A DNA stretch of 29,779 bases from assembly GCA_963660915.1 (NCBI GenBank), contig CAVLAO010000015.1, positions 1 to 29,779 of the forward strand. The letters are read 5' to 3'. This stretch comes from UMGS1766 sp963660915 (GTDB taxonomy: Bacteria; Bacillota; Clostridia; Oscillospirales; Oscillospiraceae). The notes beneath the pieces are model-generated. The model saw only the letters and a list, made by a program, of their open reading frames with translations, had not been told where the DNA came from and did not search any database. The position numbers and the translations under genes are program-made. Of the stretch, positions 6,566 through 15,400 are shown in pieces; within the stretch, counting starts at the first letter, position 1; each line of letters starts with the position of its first letter.

Positions 6566-8101
6566 ATGAGTATTCAGGCAATCAAAGACGTAAAGTTAAA
6601 TGTGCGTCCTATTTACATCGACATGAGCCATCTCTATGTCTACGAGGGTCCCTGTCGTTTTGGCAAAGGTGAAGAACTGACCTACGAGTTTGACCGCGCC
6701 ATGAACGAGGAAACAAACAAGCGGTTCCTTCAGGATATTCAGGATCACGCTCCGGAATGGATGAATGTTTTAGAGCCCGTCTATGTCTACCGCAATGATG
6801 ACTGGCGCATTCCGGAAGAGATGATCCAGGCTATGGCAAAGGGCTATGATGAAACCGATTTTTACATTTTTGCCGATGGCGCCCGCTGCGGAGATGTAAT
6901 CTTAGAGTTTATTCGCCGTTATCCAAAAGCCTGCGCATGTCTTTCCGACTGCCGTGGCAACACCATTATCAATGCAGCACTTCTCTCCCACAATTGTGAA
7001 ATTTATCCCATTACCGATGGTTGGCCGGAATTGACAAGAATTCTCACTGCTGTCCGTGTTCGGAAGATGCTTCAGCACATGAAGGTACTTTCTACCTATC
7101 GTTTTAATGCAACGCAATCGCTTCCTAGCGCTCCCGACTCCTTCAATGATCTGAACAAAGTAACCGATACCTTTGGGGTTCGCTTCCGTTATTTGAATTT
7201 GCACGAGCTAATGGATATGCTGCACGTCATTCCAAATGACCAGAACCCGTCCACACCCGGTCGCGCACGTTTGAATTTGACCGAAGCGGACATGGAAGAA
7301 ATCGGCAGACTGGCAGACGAATTTATTGCCGGGGCAAGAGACAACGTTCTGCCCAGAGAAGAAGTTATCAATACATTTAAAATGTTCAAGGTCATCCGCA
7401 AGAATATGGACGACGAGGACTGCAACGCCTTTGTTGCCCCCTGTCCGGACGCCTGCTCTACGCGCCGTTTGAATGAAGAGCGGTGCACCATGTGCCTGAC
7501 TCACTCGCTGAACAACGAAGTGGGCCTGCCCTCCGCCTGTGAATATGACATTACTGCCTTGATCTGTCTGGCTATTGTCATGGGCGTTTCCGGAAAAGCC
7601 CCCTACATGAGCAATACCATCCGTTGCAAAGTAAATGAGGAAGGTCTTTTCCCGGCCTGTCCTTTCCTGACAAAGGAAGACCTTGCTTCCGTTGCCGGTC
7701 GAGATGATCTGGTCTTGACTTATCATTCCGTCCCGAACCGTAAACTTCATGGTTTTGACAGCGAGGCGAGCGAATACGGCATTCAGCCATTTGCTTACAG
7801 CGGCTGGGCAGCCACCCTTCGCTATGACTTTACACAAGATAAGGGACAGTATGTTACTCAGTGCCGCATCGATCCCAATTGCAAGAAAATGATGATCACT
7901 CGTGGTGTAGTCGAAACCGGTTTTGGTTATGACAAGGCAAATTGCACTTTGGGTCTCATTTTCTCTGTGAAAGATCCAGATGCACTTGTACGCACGCAGC
8001 AACACTTCGGTCTGCATATGCCTCTCGTTTTGGGTGACTATGTGGAAGAACTGAAAACAGTTGCGGAACTGTTCGGACTGGAACCTGTCGTATGTCTCTG
8101 A
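6566..8101 (+). CDS. Cys-rich protein with L-fucose isomerase-like C-terminal fold
   Basis: A 511-aa protein of unknown reaction. The C-terminal half resembles the L-fucose/L-arabinose isomerase superfamily (COG2407-like). It carries LPSACEYDITAL (321-332), where E326 sits in the metal-ligand position, then LTYHSVPNRK (384-393), and a closing stretch HFGLHMPLVLGDYVEEL (480-496) like the family's HxxxxxGD end. The N-terminal half (FADGARCGD, LSDCRGN) fits the family's Rossmann-like domains. There are 18 cysteines, including C293-x3-C297-x9-C307-x2-C310, far more than a usual sugar isomerase. ATG 6566 is chosen because GGAGGAGG (6550-6557) precedes it; the frame stays open upstream to 6407. It heads an operon with a small protein, a SufE-like protein and an MFS transporter. 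It may isomerise or otherwise act on an imported sugar-like or sulfur-containing substrate; the substrate is not known. Confidence 0.7.
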   Translation: MSIQAIKDVKLNVRPIYIDMSHLYVYEGPCRFGKGEELTYEFDRAMNEETNKRFLQDIQDHAPEWMNVLEPVYVYRNDDWRIPEEMIQAMAKGYDETDFYIFADGARCGDVILEFIRRYPKACACLSDCRGNTIINAALLSHNCEIYPITDGWPELTRILTAVRVRKMLQHMKVLSTYRFNATQSLPSAPDSFNDLNKVTDTFGVRFRYLNLHELMDMLHVIPNDQNPSTPGRARLNLTEADMEEIGRLADEFIAGARDNVLPREEVINTFKMFKVIRKNMDDEDCNAFVAPCPDACSTRRLNEERCTMCLTHSLNNEVGLPSACEYDITALICLAIVMGVSGKAPYMSNTIRCKVNEEGLFPACPFLTKEDLASVAGRDDLVLTYHSVPNRKLHGFDSEASEYGIQPFAYSGWAATLRYDFTQDKGQYVTQCRIDPNCKKMMITRGVVETGFGYDKANCTLGLIFSVKDPDALVRTQQHFGLHMPLVLGDYVEELKTVAELFGLEPVVCL

Positions 8102-8517
8102 TTCCGGAAGCCGCAGAGATTAAAGACGCACTGAAACATGCGGATCTGCTCTCCGGCTCGATTGCAGAGGAAATGCTGTTGCTGCAGCACCCCACTAAAA
8201 CCACTGTTTGTCCCTTACTCTGTGCCTATATCGGCTTCAAATATCTTCTTCCAGGAGCTGTGAAGCCAGAGGAAACCTTAGAGGAAGTCGGAAAACGCAG
8301 TTTGGAATACGTGAAGCGCAACGGAAACTCCGTAGCCGGCATGGATGTCCTGCCCCATTGTGGCAGTGCATCTAGTGCTACACATAAAAAAATCCTTCTA
8401 TTGCTAGCTCTGCAAAAAGAATTGGGTATTCACATTCCTCCCCGACAGGGGGCATCCTGCGAGCGCGTAGAACAACTGGCAGACGCTGTCGCAGAGGCTT
8501 TGGTGAGAAAGGGGTGA
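8092..8517 (+). CDS. small uncharacterised protein (weakly acyl-carrier-like C-terminus)
   Basis: A 141-aa soluble protein that I do not recognise. It begins inside the isomerase-like gene (10-bp overlap) and its stop overlaps the next start (GTGA), so it is translationally coupled on both sides and very likely real. Cysteines are C40, C44, C90 and C123, with C40-PLL-C44. The last 45 residues (ILLLLALQKELGIHIPP then VEQLADAVAEAL) resemble helices II-IV of acyl carrier proteins. The DSL phosphopantetheine site is absent: T97 lies where the serine would be. It may be a binding, carrier or subunit protein for its neighbours. No function is assigned. Confidence 0.75.
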   Translation: MSLIPEAAEIKDALKHADLLSGSIAEEMLLLQHPTKTTVCPLLCAYIGFKYLLPGAVKPEETLEEVGKRSLEYVKRNGNSVAGMDVLPHCGSASSATHKKILLLLALQKELGIHIPPRQGASCERVEQLADAVAEALVRKG

Positions 8518-8972
8518 AACAGTTGCTTCGTGAACGAATGTCAGAACTAAAGGCAGAATTTTCTGATTTGACGGAGCCTTTTCAACGCTATTCCCTGTTG
8601 CTCCAATTGGCGGCCTATGCTCCGCAACCTCCCTGCGATTTCACGACCCCGGATCACCTGTTTCCCGGCTGCCAAACAAAGGTCTGGCTATCAATTCGTT
8701 GGAACGAAGGTTCTCCTGACATTCGAATCACCAGTGATTCCATGCTGCTGCGCGGAGTCGGATTGATTCTGATGCGCTTGTTAAACGGGCTTCCGTTGGA
8801 AGAATATCAGGCTCTGGATCAATTGGATCTTCCCGATACAATGGGTTTGAACGAAATGTTCACCAGCCAGCGCCATCAGGGCATCCGCCATCTGCTGGAG
8901 GAAATTGAACAGCAAACAAATCAACAGAGAGAGAAACAAATAAAATCAGAAAGAGAGGAACCGATATGTTGA
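8514..8972 (+). CDS. SufE-like sulfur acceptor protein
   Basis: A 152-aa SufE/CsdE-family protein that accepts persulfide sulfur from a group II cysteine desulfurase and hands it on. The active cysteine is C53 in LFPGCQTKVWLS, matching the family GCQSxVW motif. The following VGLILMRLLNGLPLEE and MGLNEMFTSQRHQGI segments are also typical. The GTG start at 8514 overlaps the preceding stop by 4 bp. ATG 8538 (MSELKAEF) is an alternative start without a good ribosome site. Its expected partner is the SufS-type enzyme in the divergent operon (4224-5426). The sulfur's final acceptor may be the neighbouring isomerase-like or small protein, or a small molecule. Confidence 0.9.
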   Translation: MKQLLRERMSELKAEFSDLTEPFQRYSLLLQLAAYAPQPPCDFTTPDHLFPGCQTKVWLSIRWNEGSPDIRITSDSMLLRGVGLILMRLLNGLPLEEYQALDQLDLPDTMGLNEMFTSQRHQGIRHLLEEIEQQTNQQREKQIKSEREEPIC

Positions 8973-10384
8973 AGAACAAAAAGTTCGCACGATATGCCAT
9001 CGCGTTCAATCTCCTTGGCATAGTATTCAACTTTATGTATTCCGGTTTGCAAAACGACCAGATCAATATCATTCAGGGCTTTTCCGCATGGAACAATAAT
9101 GCAACGCTTCTCCCTCTGACCATCGGCAACCTGGTTTGCATTGTGCTGACCTTTATTTATGGCACACTGTTTATCAAGGTCGGTGTCAAGAAGACGTTGA
9201 TCCCCTGTATCATCCTTTCCGCTCTGGGCTGTCTCGGCATCGCCGGAGCCAATGGTGTTGCCTCGGTCAATAATACAGTGATTAATTCTGCCGCTCCCGG
9301 TGCTGCCGGTCTGGCTGGTAACTATGCGCTGTACGCAGTCAGTCTTTTTGTCATCCGCTGCACCTGCATGTGCTTCCAGCTTTCCGGCTTCATGCTGGCC
9401 GCAAACTGGTTTATCAAAAATCGCGGCAAGGTAATGGGTATTATCACCCTCGGCTCTCCCCTGTTTTCCGTTATTGGCACATCTGTCATGACCAACTTTA
9501 TTTCCACTCATCTGAACGGCGACTATCGTCCTTTCTACGTTGGCATCTGCGTTGTTCTGGTGATCATTGCAATTCTGGTTGGTCTTCTGCTGAAGGATAC
9601 ACCGGAGCAAGCCGGTCTATATCCCGATGGTTCTGATCATCCTCCTGTGTCAGAAGCAGGTGCGTCCGATGAGGTTCATCTAAGTGTCGGGCAGGTTCTC
9701 TCTCAGTCAAAAGCATGGTGGCTGATCATTTCCTATGGCATTTTCCAGTATATTATCAATGCCTGCATGGCTTCCATGGTCGCCTGGTTCACTTATCTGG
9801 CTGTTACAAATGCCGACTTAATTGCTGCCGGCCCCATGGGTGGATTCTTTGCTCAGTTGGGCGGACTGGAAGGTCAGGGCGCTATGGTTCTGTTCATCGG
9901 TCAAGCCACAAAGTGGCTGTCCGTCGGCGCTATTTTGGGCATTCCAATTTCCTTCCTGTTCGGTGTCATCGATGACAAACTCGGTTCCGTTAAGACATCC
10001 ATCTTGCTTGGCATTACCGAATTGATCCCCGTTATCGGTCTGATGTATCAACACTTTGCAGTTAAGAGCACCGGTGCCTGTTCCGTCCCCATGTTGATTG
10101 TCTGGGGATTCGGCGTTGCCTGCATGACCGGCGGCGTACCTACAATGCACCCCTGCATCACCGCCTTTGCCTATGGGCGCAGAGAATATCAGTCTGCCAA
10201 CCGCATCATCATGGCAATTCAGTTGATCCCCATGGCGTTCTCTGCCACGATTTCCGCTTATTTTATCAACAAGGGATTGGGCGTGCAGTACTGGGTCGCG
10301 ATGATGGTTCTGATTGTCATCGGCATCGTTTCCCTCTTCCCTCTGCTGAAGCTGAAAGATGCAAATGCAGCTGACCGAGCCTAA
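8966..10384 (+). CDS. MFS transporter, OFA (oxalate/formate antiporter-like) family
   Basis: A 472-aa membrane protein with about 12 transmembrane helices. OFA-family marks are NWFIKNRGKVMGI (147-159) in the loop after helix 4, and DTPEQAGLYPDG (211-222) leading into the central cytoplasmic loop. OFA members carry organic anions such as oxalate, formate and other carboxylates; this one's substrate is unknown. The ATG overlaps the sufE-like gene by 7 bp and is preceded by AGAGAGGA, so it is the last gene of the operon. Its place next to a LysR regulator suggests it imports the compound the operon acts on, though export of a product is possible. Confidence 0.88.
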   Translation: MLKNKKFARYAIAFNLLGIVFNFMYSGLQNDQINIIQGFSAWNNNATLLPLTIGNLVCIVLTFIYGTLFIKVGVKKTLIPCIILSALGCLGIAGANGVASVNNTVINSAAPGAAGLAGNYALYAVSLFVIRCTCMCFQLSGFMLAANWFIKNRGKVMGIITLGSPLFSVIGTSVMTNFISTHLNGDYRPFYVGICVVLVIIAILVGLLLKDTPEQAGLYPDGSDHPPVSEAGASDEVHLSVGQVLSQSKAWWLIISYGIFQYIINACMASMVAWFTYLAVTNADLIAAGPMGGFFAQLGGLEGQGAMVLFIGQATKWLSVGAILGIPISFLFGVIDDKLGSVKTSILLGITELIPVIGLMYQHFAVKSTGACSVPMLIVWGFGVACMTGGVPTMHPCITAFAYGRREYQSANRIIMAIQLIPMAFSATISAYFINKGLGVQYWVAMMVLIVIGIVSLFPLLKLKDANAADRA

Positions 10385-10420
10385 TTGAATTACTATCACC
10401 TCCCCCCTCTTCTCTTCAAA

Positions 10421-10454
10421 GAAAGCGCTCGAAACATCTGTTTCGAGCGCTTTC
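10421..10454 (+). terminator. hairpin after the MFS gene
   Basis: A perfect 16-bp inverted repeat (10421-10436 with 10439-10454) with a 2-nt centre, 37 bp after the MFS stop. No T-run follows on the plus strand; the minus strand continues as TTTGAAG. It is a probable transcript end for the plus operon, possibly a processing or 3'-protecting hairpin rather than a classic intrinsic terminator. Confidence 0.6.
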
Positions 10455-10470
10455 GACATAAATGCAAAAC

Positions 10471-10508
10471 ATAAAGGAGTATGCACCATAGGGCACATAC
10501 TCCTTTAT
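10471..10508 (-). terminator. terminator of rpsB-tsf
   Basis: A 13-bp perfect stem (10471-10483 with 10496-10508) with a 12-nt loop, 49 nt after the tsf stop. The minus strand runs on as GTTTTGCATTT. It faces the MFS hairpin, so the two converging operons each have a hairpin in this 173-bp gap. Confidence 0.7.
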
Positions 10509-10557
10509 CCACCGTTCTCGTTTATTATAACGGATTTTGATTGAATTCCAAGTCAGC

Positions 10558-11499
10558 TTACTTGGTCATGCCAGCCAGGCTGGCAACCTCAGCAGCGTAA
10601 TCTTCTTCCACCTTTTCGATGCCCTCGCCGGTCTCAAAACGAGTGAAAGCAGCCACGGAGACAGAGCCGCCCAACTGCTTGGCAACTGCCTTAACGTGGT
10701 CACCCACAGTAACCTTGTTCTCCTTAACGAAGGCCTGGTTCAGCAGGCAAACTTCTGCAAAGAAGTTATTCATACGACCCTTGACCTTGTTCTCAGCAAT
10801 CATCTTTGCCTTCTCAGCAGGAATCTTGGTATTGGCAGCGCCCTCTTCCAGAGCCTTTGCTAGCTGCACAGCCTTCTCCTCTTCCACAACAGCAGCGGGA
10901 ATTTCATCGCTAGTAACATAGGTGGGATTCATGGATGCAATCTGCATTGCAATATCCTTGCCCAACTCCTGAACCGCAGAAGCATCAACGCCTTCAACCG
11001 TCAGATTTACCAGAACACCGATCTTGCCGTTCATGTGATTGTAAGGCACGCAGACACCATCTGCATAACGCACAAAACGACGAATCTGCAGGTTCTCACC
11101 GATGGACAGGATCTTATCGTTGGTAACGTCAGCGACTGTACGGTCTGTTCCCGGATAAGTGCAAGCCTTCAAAGCCTCGACATCTGCAGGGTTCTGAGCT
11201 GCAATCACAGCAGCCACATCATGGACGAAGCCCTGGAAAATCTCGTTCTTTGCAACGAAGTCAGTCTGAGAGTTTACCTCAACCACTACACCGACGCCGT
11301 CAATCACAGCAGCGTAGGAAACGCCCTCAGCTGCAACCTTGCCAGCCTTCTTAACAGAGGCAGCTTTGCCCTTCTCGCGCAGCCATTCAATTGCCTTATC
11401 AAAATCACCATCAGCCTCAGTCAGAGCCTTTTTGCAGTCCATCATACCGCAATTGGTCATCTCGCGGAGCTTCTTAACGTCCTGAGCAGTAAATGCCAT
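10558..11499 (-). CDS. tsf: translation elongation factor Ts
   Basis: A 313-aa EF-Ts, the guanine nucleotide exchange factor that recycles EF-Tu-GDP in the cytoplasm. The N-terminal UBA-like helix region carries REMTNCGMMDCKKAL (11-25) and AIEWLREKGKAASVKKAGK. The core signature NSQTDFVAKNE that contacts EF-Tu follows. Length is slightly above the usual 283-295 aa. AGGAGG (complement of 11508-11513) lies 8 nt upstream. It follows rpsB by 85 bp, the conserved rpsB-tsf order. A hairpin between the two could set their ratio. Confidence 0.98.
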   Translation of the reverse strand: MAFTAQDVKKLREMTNCGMMDCKKALTEADGDFDKAIEWLREKGKAASVKKAGKVAAEGVSYAAVIDGVGVVVEVNSQTDFVAKNEIFQGFVHDVAAVIAAQNPADVEALKACTYPGTDRTVADVTNDKILSIGENLQIRRFVRYADGVCVPYNHMNGKIGVLVNLTVEGVDASAVQELGKDIAMQIASMNPTYVTSDEIPAAVVEEEKAVQLAKALEEGAANTKIPAEKAKMIAENKVKGRMNNFFAEVCLLNQAFVKENKVTVGDHVKAVAKQLGGSVSVAAFTRFETGEGIEKVEEDYAAEVASLAGMTK

Positions 11500-11539
11500 G
11501 ATAATTACCTCCTATAAATTAAGTATATGTCTAATCATA

Positions 11540-11568
11540 GAAAGCGCCCGAACTTGCCGGGCGCTTTC
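11540..11568 (-). terminator. rpsB-tsf intergenic hairpin (possible attenuator)
   Basis: An 11-bp GC-rich perfect stem (11540-11550 with 11558-11568) with a 7-nt loop, placed between rpsB and tsf. No T-run follows on the minus strand (next bases TATGATTAG), so it is more likely a partial terminator or RNA-processing/stability element than a full stop. Confidence 0.5.
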
Positions 11569-11584
11569 GTTGTATCCAATCGGA

Positions 11585-12307
11585 TTATTCAGCAGCCTCA
11601 GCAGCGGCAGCCTCAGCAGTCTCCTCGCCCTGCTTGCCTTCAGTAATGGCATTTGCCATGACAGAAGAGATCAGGCGGATGGCGCGGATAGCGTCATCGT
11701 TGCCGGGGATGACATAGTCGATCTCATCGGGATCGCAGTTGGTGTCAACAATAGCTACAACAGGAATACCCAGTTTGCGTGCTTCGGAAACAGCATTGTG
11801 CTCCTTGCGAGGATCAACAACAAACAGTGCACCGGGCAGACGACGCATTTCCTTCACGCCGCCCAGATACTTCTCCAGCTTCTCCATCTCATGGTGCAGC
11901 TTGACAACTTCCTTCTTGGGCAGCATGTCGAAGGTGCCGTCTTCCTGCATCTTCTTCAGCTGAGTCATGCGATCCACACGAGTACGCATGGTCTTGAAGT
12001 TGGTGAGCATACCGCCCAGCCAACGGGAATTAACATAGTACATACCGACGCGGGAAGCTTCCTCACGGATGGCCTCCTGAGCCTGCTTCTTGGTGCCGAC
12101 AAACAGCACGCTCTGACCGTTTGCAGCAACTTCCTTAACAAAGTTGTAAGCCTCTTCCAGCTTCTTTACGGTTTTCTGCAGGTCGATGATATAGATACCG
12201 TTGCGCTCGGTATAGATATAAGTCTGCATTTTGGGGTTCCAGCGACGGGTCTGGTGACCAAAGTGCACACCAGCTTCCAGAAGCTGTTTCATAGATACGA
12301 CTGCCAT
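11585..12307 (-). CDS. rpsB: 30S ribosomal protein S2
   Basis: A 240-aa S2 protein of the small ribosomal subunit, needed with S1 or its equivalent for mRNA binding near the platform. Recognisable blocks are LLEAGVHFGHQTRRWNPKM (9-27), RNGIYIIDLQKT, LFVGTKKQAQEAI, NSRWLGGMLTNF, ALFVVDPRKEHNAVSEA and PVVAIVDTNCDPD. The C-terminal tail is rich in Ala and Glu, as is common. AGGAGG lies 10 nt before the ATG. It is first in the rpsB-tsf operon and has its own promoter in the gap after addA. Confidence 0.98.
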   Translation of the reverse strand: MAVVSMKQLLEAGVHFGHQTRRWNPKMQTYIYTERNGIYIIDLQKTVKKLEEAYNFVKEVAANGQSVLFVGTKKQAQEAIREEASRVGMYYVNSRWLGGMLTNFKTMRTRVDRMTQLKKMQEDGTFDMLPKKEVVKLHHEMEKLEKYLGGVKEMRRLPGALFVVDPRKEHNAVSEARKLGIPVVAIVDTNCDPDEIDYVIPGNDDAIRAIRLISSVMANAITEGKQGEETAEAAAAEAAE

Positions 12308-12357
12308 AATAGAATTTCCTCCTTTTTAGTTGTTACCTCCACAGGGTTCATGTTCTA

Positions 12358-12392
12358 TGCCAATCCGGGCAATTACAGCCCGGCACAGGGCA
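12358..12392 (-). promoter_or_regulatory. structured leader of rpsB
   Basis: The rpsB leader RNA can fold an inner stem CCGGGC/GCCCGG (12365-12370 with 12378-12383, 7-nt loop) and an outer TGCC/GGCA stem (12358-12361 with 12389-12392) separated by an internal loop. It lies between the promoter and the ribosome site, a position consistent with autogenous control by S2. This is inference; no named leader family was matched. Confidence 0.4.
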
Positions 12393-12424
12393 CAAAATCC
12401 CCCTCGTGTGCGTAATCCTTGAAT

Positions 12425-12453
12425 ACTTTATCACAACTGAGTCGGCAATGCAA
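12425..12453 (-). promoter_or_regulatory. promoter of rpsB-tsf
   Basis: The minus strand shows TTGCAT (12453-12448), a 17-bp spacer and the extended -10 TGATAAAGT (12433-12425). It sits just after the addA stop codon (12462) and leaves a leader of about 110 nt before rpsB. Confidence 0.65.
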
Positions 12454-12461
12454 CTATTTTT

Positions 12462-15400
12462 TTAGATTTCAACCGCCTCCCCCGTAGAGAAATACCATAA
12501 AATCCGATGCCGCACCTTCACATTAAAGATTCTCTCTAAGGCGCGGCCATATACATCCAACTGACCCACATAACGCTGAGAGTGGTCTGCTTCTTCTCCT
12601 CTCTTTACCCGATCCGTCTTAAAATCCACGATCGTAAAGCCGTCTTCTCCTGTAAAACAGCAGTCCACAACACCTTGCAGTAAAACCTGTTCTTCTTTTG
12701 GTAACTCAGGGTTCAAATGGTTTGCCGCTTCAAGTATGGAAAATTTAAACTCGCGCTTTAAATCTATTGCTGCCAAAGCCTGCCTGCCCCAGAAAGAACG
12801 GAAAAATCCCGCAATGTAACCCGGCGGAACTGCCGCAGCCTGCTGCTTTGTTAGATTTTCCCGCGCCACCAATCGCTCCAGTTCTTCCTGCACTGCAGTC
12901 TCATCCTGACATTTATCCAACGCAATTAACTGCATCACCGTATGCACCGCAGTTCCTCTCTGATTTGCTGTTAAACCTCGTTCAACCTGATCGAAGCTTG
13001 GACGGCGGAAGTCAATCTTTTTCTGGTACACAACGGTATTTTCTGCCGTTTCTGCATCCAATGCGCGCCCCTTCATTTGCGTGGCTGTCACCTTTGAGGG
13101 GGTATCCGCCAGCATCTCGTAAGAATTCTGCCATGCCAGCCGGCGCTGCTCTCCCTCGGATAATGGCCGTGCCGGCACATTTTCAGAAGTCGCTTCCCGC
13201 CGCAAACCTCCCGGTTTCTGCGCCGGAATCCAACGAATATCCCACTTATCGCTTGGCAATAGCAGAGAACAGTTTATCCCCCCCGCGGCACGAAGATCCG
13301 CTGCATCCGGTCTTGCCAATACCGGCAACAGCAGCCAGCCCGCCATGGATCCCTGGGCATTCAACGCTTCCGGATCTGGTCTTTCTCCCGCATCCGGTGC
13401 TAATTTAGCAGCCTCACGTGACCAGTCCCTACTGGCACTTACCAGAATCAATTTTTCTCTCGCGCGTGTCATAGCTACGTACAGCAAGCGCATTTCCTCC
13501 GCTTTCATTTCTCGATCCAGCGCCAATTCTACTGCCTTGCGTGCCAGCGTAGGAAATTCAATCCGCTTTTTCACATCCAGTCCGCTTGGCCCCACGCCCA
13601 ATTTGGGATGAAACAAAACCGGTTCCCGCTGATCTGTGCGGTTAAATCCACGGTTTAATCCTGCCACCACTACCACAGGAAATTCCAATCCCTTGGACTT
13701 GTGAATCGACATAATCCGAACGCCACTGCCTGCCTCCTTTGTAGCGGCAGGCAAACTTTCCCCGCGCTCTCTCAATTGCCGCAACTGAGTTACTAACCCA
13801 AACACACCGCGGTGACCTGCACTTTCATATCGGACTGCGTATTCATGGAGCAGGCGCAGGTTTTCCTGTCGGGCCTCTCCGCCTTCCTGTGCTCCATAAA
13901 TTGCCATCAATCCTGTGTTCTCATAAATGAGCCACAGCAATTTATGCCCTGATAGATCTGTCGCTGCGATCCGCAGCTGCTCCAATTCGGTCATAAATCG
14001 CACGCATTTTTCATTCCCTCGCTTTTTCCCCTCTGTAACACAGCAATAGATGTCGCCTTCCGGGCAGGCTGCTCGAAGATGCGCAAGCTCATCCCCGGTA
14101 AAATCATAAACCGGGCAGGTCATCACACTAAGCAAAGGGACGTCTTGTCGCGGATTGTCCACAATTTCCAGGAATGACATTGCAACTACCACTTCTGTAG
14201 CAGAGAAAAAATCTCCGCTGCCGTCACATGTCCACGGGATCCGATGACGGTCCAGTGCGCGAGAAAGGGCTCCCATAACGGAACTCGGCGAGCGATAGAG
14301 AATTGCAATATCATCCGAACGCACAGGACGAAGGATTCCTCCGTCAGTCACCGGATACTGCTCATCCAGCAATTGCCGTACACGGCGCGCTACAAACTCC
14401 GCCTCAGCTGCATCCCGGCGCACCTTCGCCTCGCCTTCCTCTTGCTGCATTGATGCCATATCCACTACGTCAAGTTCCACCTGGTCATTTGACAGTTCCG
14501 GATATGGAAGGCGCGGATAAAGTCTCTGATCCTCTGTATAGCTCAGATCACCAAACGCCTCAGACATAATGTTTTCAAAAACGAAGTTAACCCCCTCCAG
14601 AACTGAGGCTCTGGAACGGAAATTATAGGACAGTACCAGTTTCCGCGGCTGACCCTCGTCAGCTGATTCGCCGGCACTGAAACTGCGATATTTTCGCAAA
14701 AAAATCGTCGGATCTGCCAAACGGAAACGATAAATCGACTGTTTAACATCGCCCACCAAAAACAGCCGTTTTCCATTCTCGCTGATGGCAGTGAAAATGG
14801 CATTTTGAACCTCATTGGTATCTTGATATTCGTCTACCATGATCTCTGCAAACTGATTCTGCCACCGCTTTGCCCGAGGCGTAGGATTTCCTTTTTCGTC
14901 CACCAGAAGTTTTAACGCAAGGTGTTCCAGATCAGAAAAATCCACTAAATTACGTCGACGCTTCTCTCTGACATATTCCTCATCAAATTTTGTCACCAGT
15001 TGCAGCAATTTCTGTACAACCGGGCACACCACTGCCATATCAGCTAAAAGTTCATCGCTGGAATCTGCAAATCGATCGGTCAGCTTCTTCATCTGTGTCT
15101 TGCACCGCTCGCGCAGATTTTTTATTCGTTCTTTTAGCTGTTCATCTGCATTTCTTGCCGCACCGAGCCTCGGAAACGCAATAGGAAGCAGTGATCGGGC
15201 ATTGTCCCAACCTCGTCTCGATGCCGTCAGAAAATCATCCATGCTGTCCAATGTAGCATCCAGGCTTTCCGCATAGGCTTTTTCCAATGCGGCATCCTCC
15301 TGCAACAAATCCAAAGCTTCTACAATTCTCCGATGCCAATAGTCCACCTGACGCCTTGAGTCTTCCAACAGCAACTGGCCCCAATCGGTATCTGCCACGT

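Noticed and set aside
4224..8972. Housekeeping Fe-S cluster (suf/isc) operon
   Set aside because: Only desulfurase and SufE-like genes are present. SufB, SufC, SufD, SufU and IscU are all missing, and the genes are tied to a LysR regulator and a transporter.
4224..10384. Sulfoquinovose or other sulfosugar breakdown operon
   Set aside because: An isomerase-like protein and a transporter fit, but no aldolase, transaldolase, kinase, sulfolactaldehyde enzyme or sulfoquinovosidase is present, and SufS/SufE play no part in those pathways.
10471..10490. AAAGGAG followed by ATG as the start of a hidden plus-strand gene
   Set aside because: The sequence is one arm of the tsf terminator hairpin and no reading frame of useful length follows.
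11498..12415. 305-codon open frame on the plus strand
   Set aside because: It is opposite rpsB and part of its leader; low-complexity His/Leu-rich translation typical of an antisense shadow.
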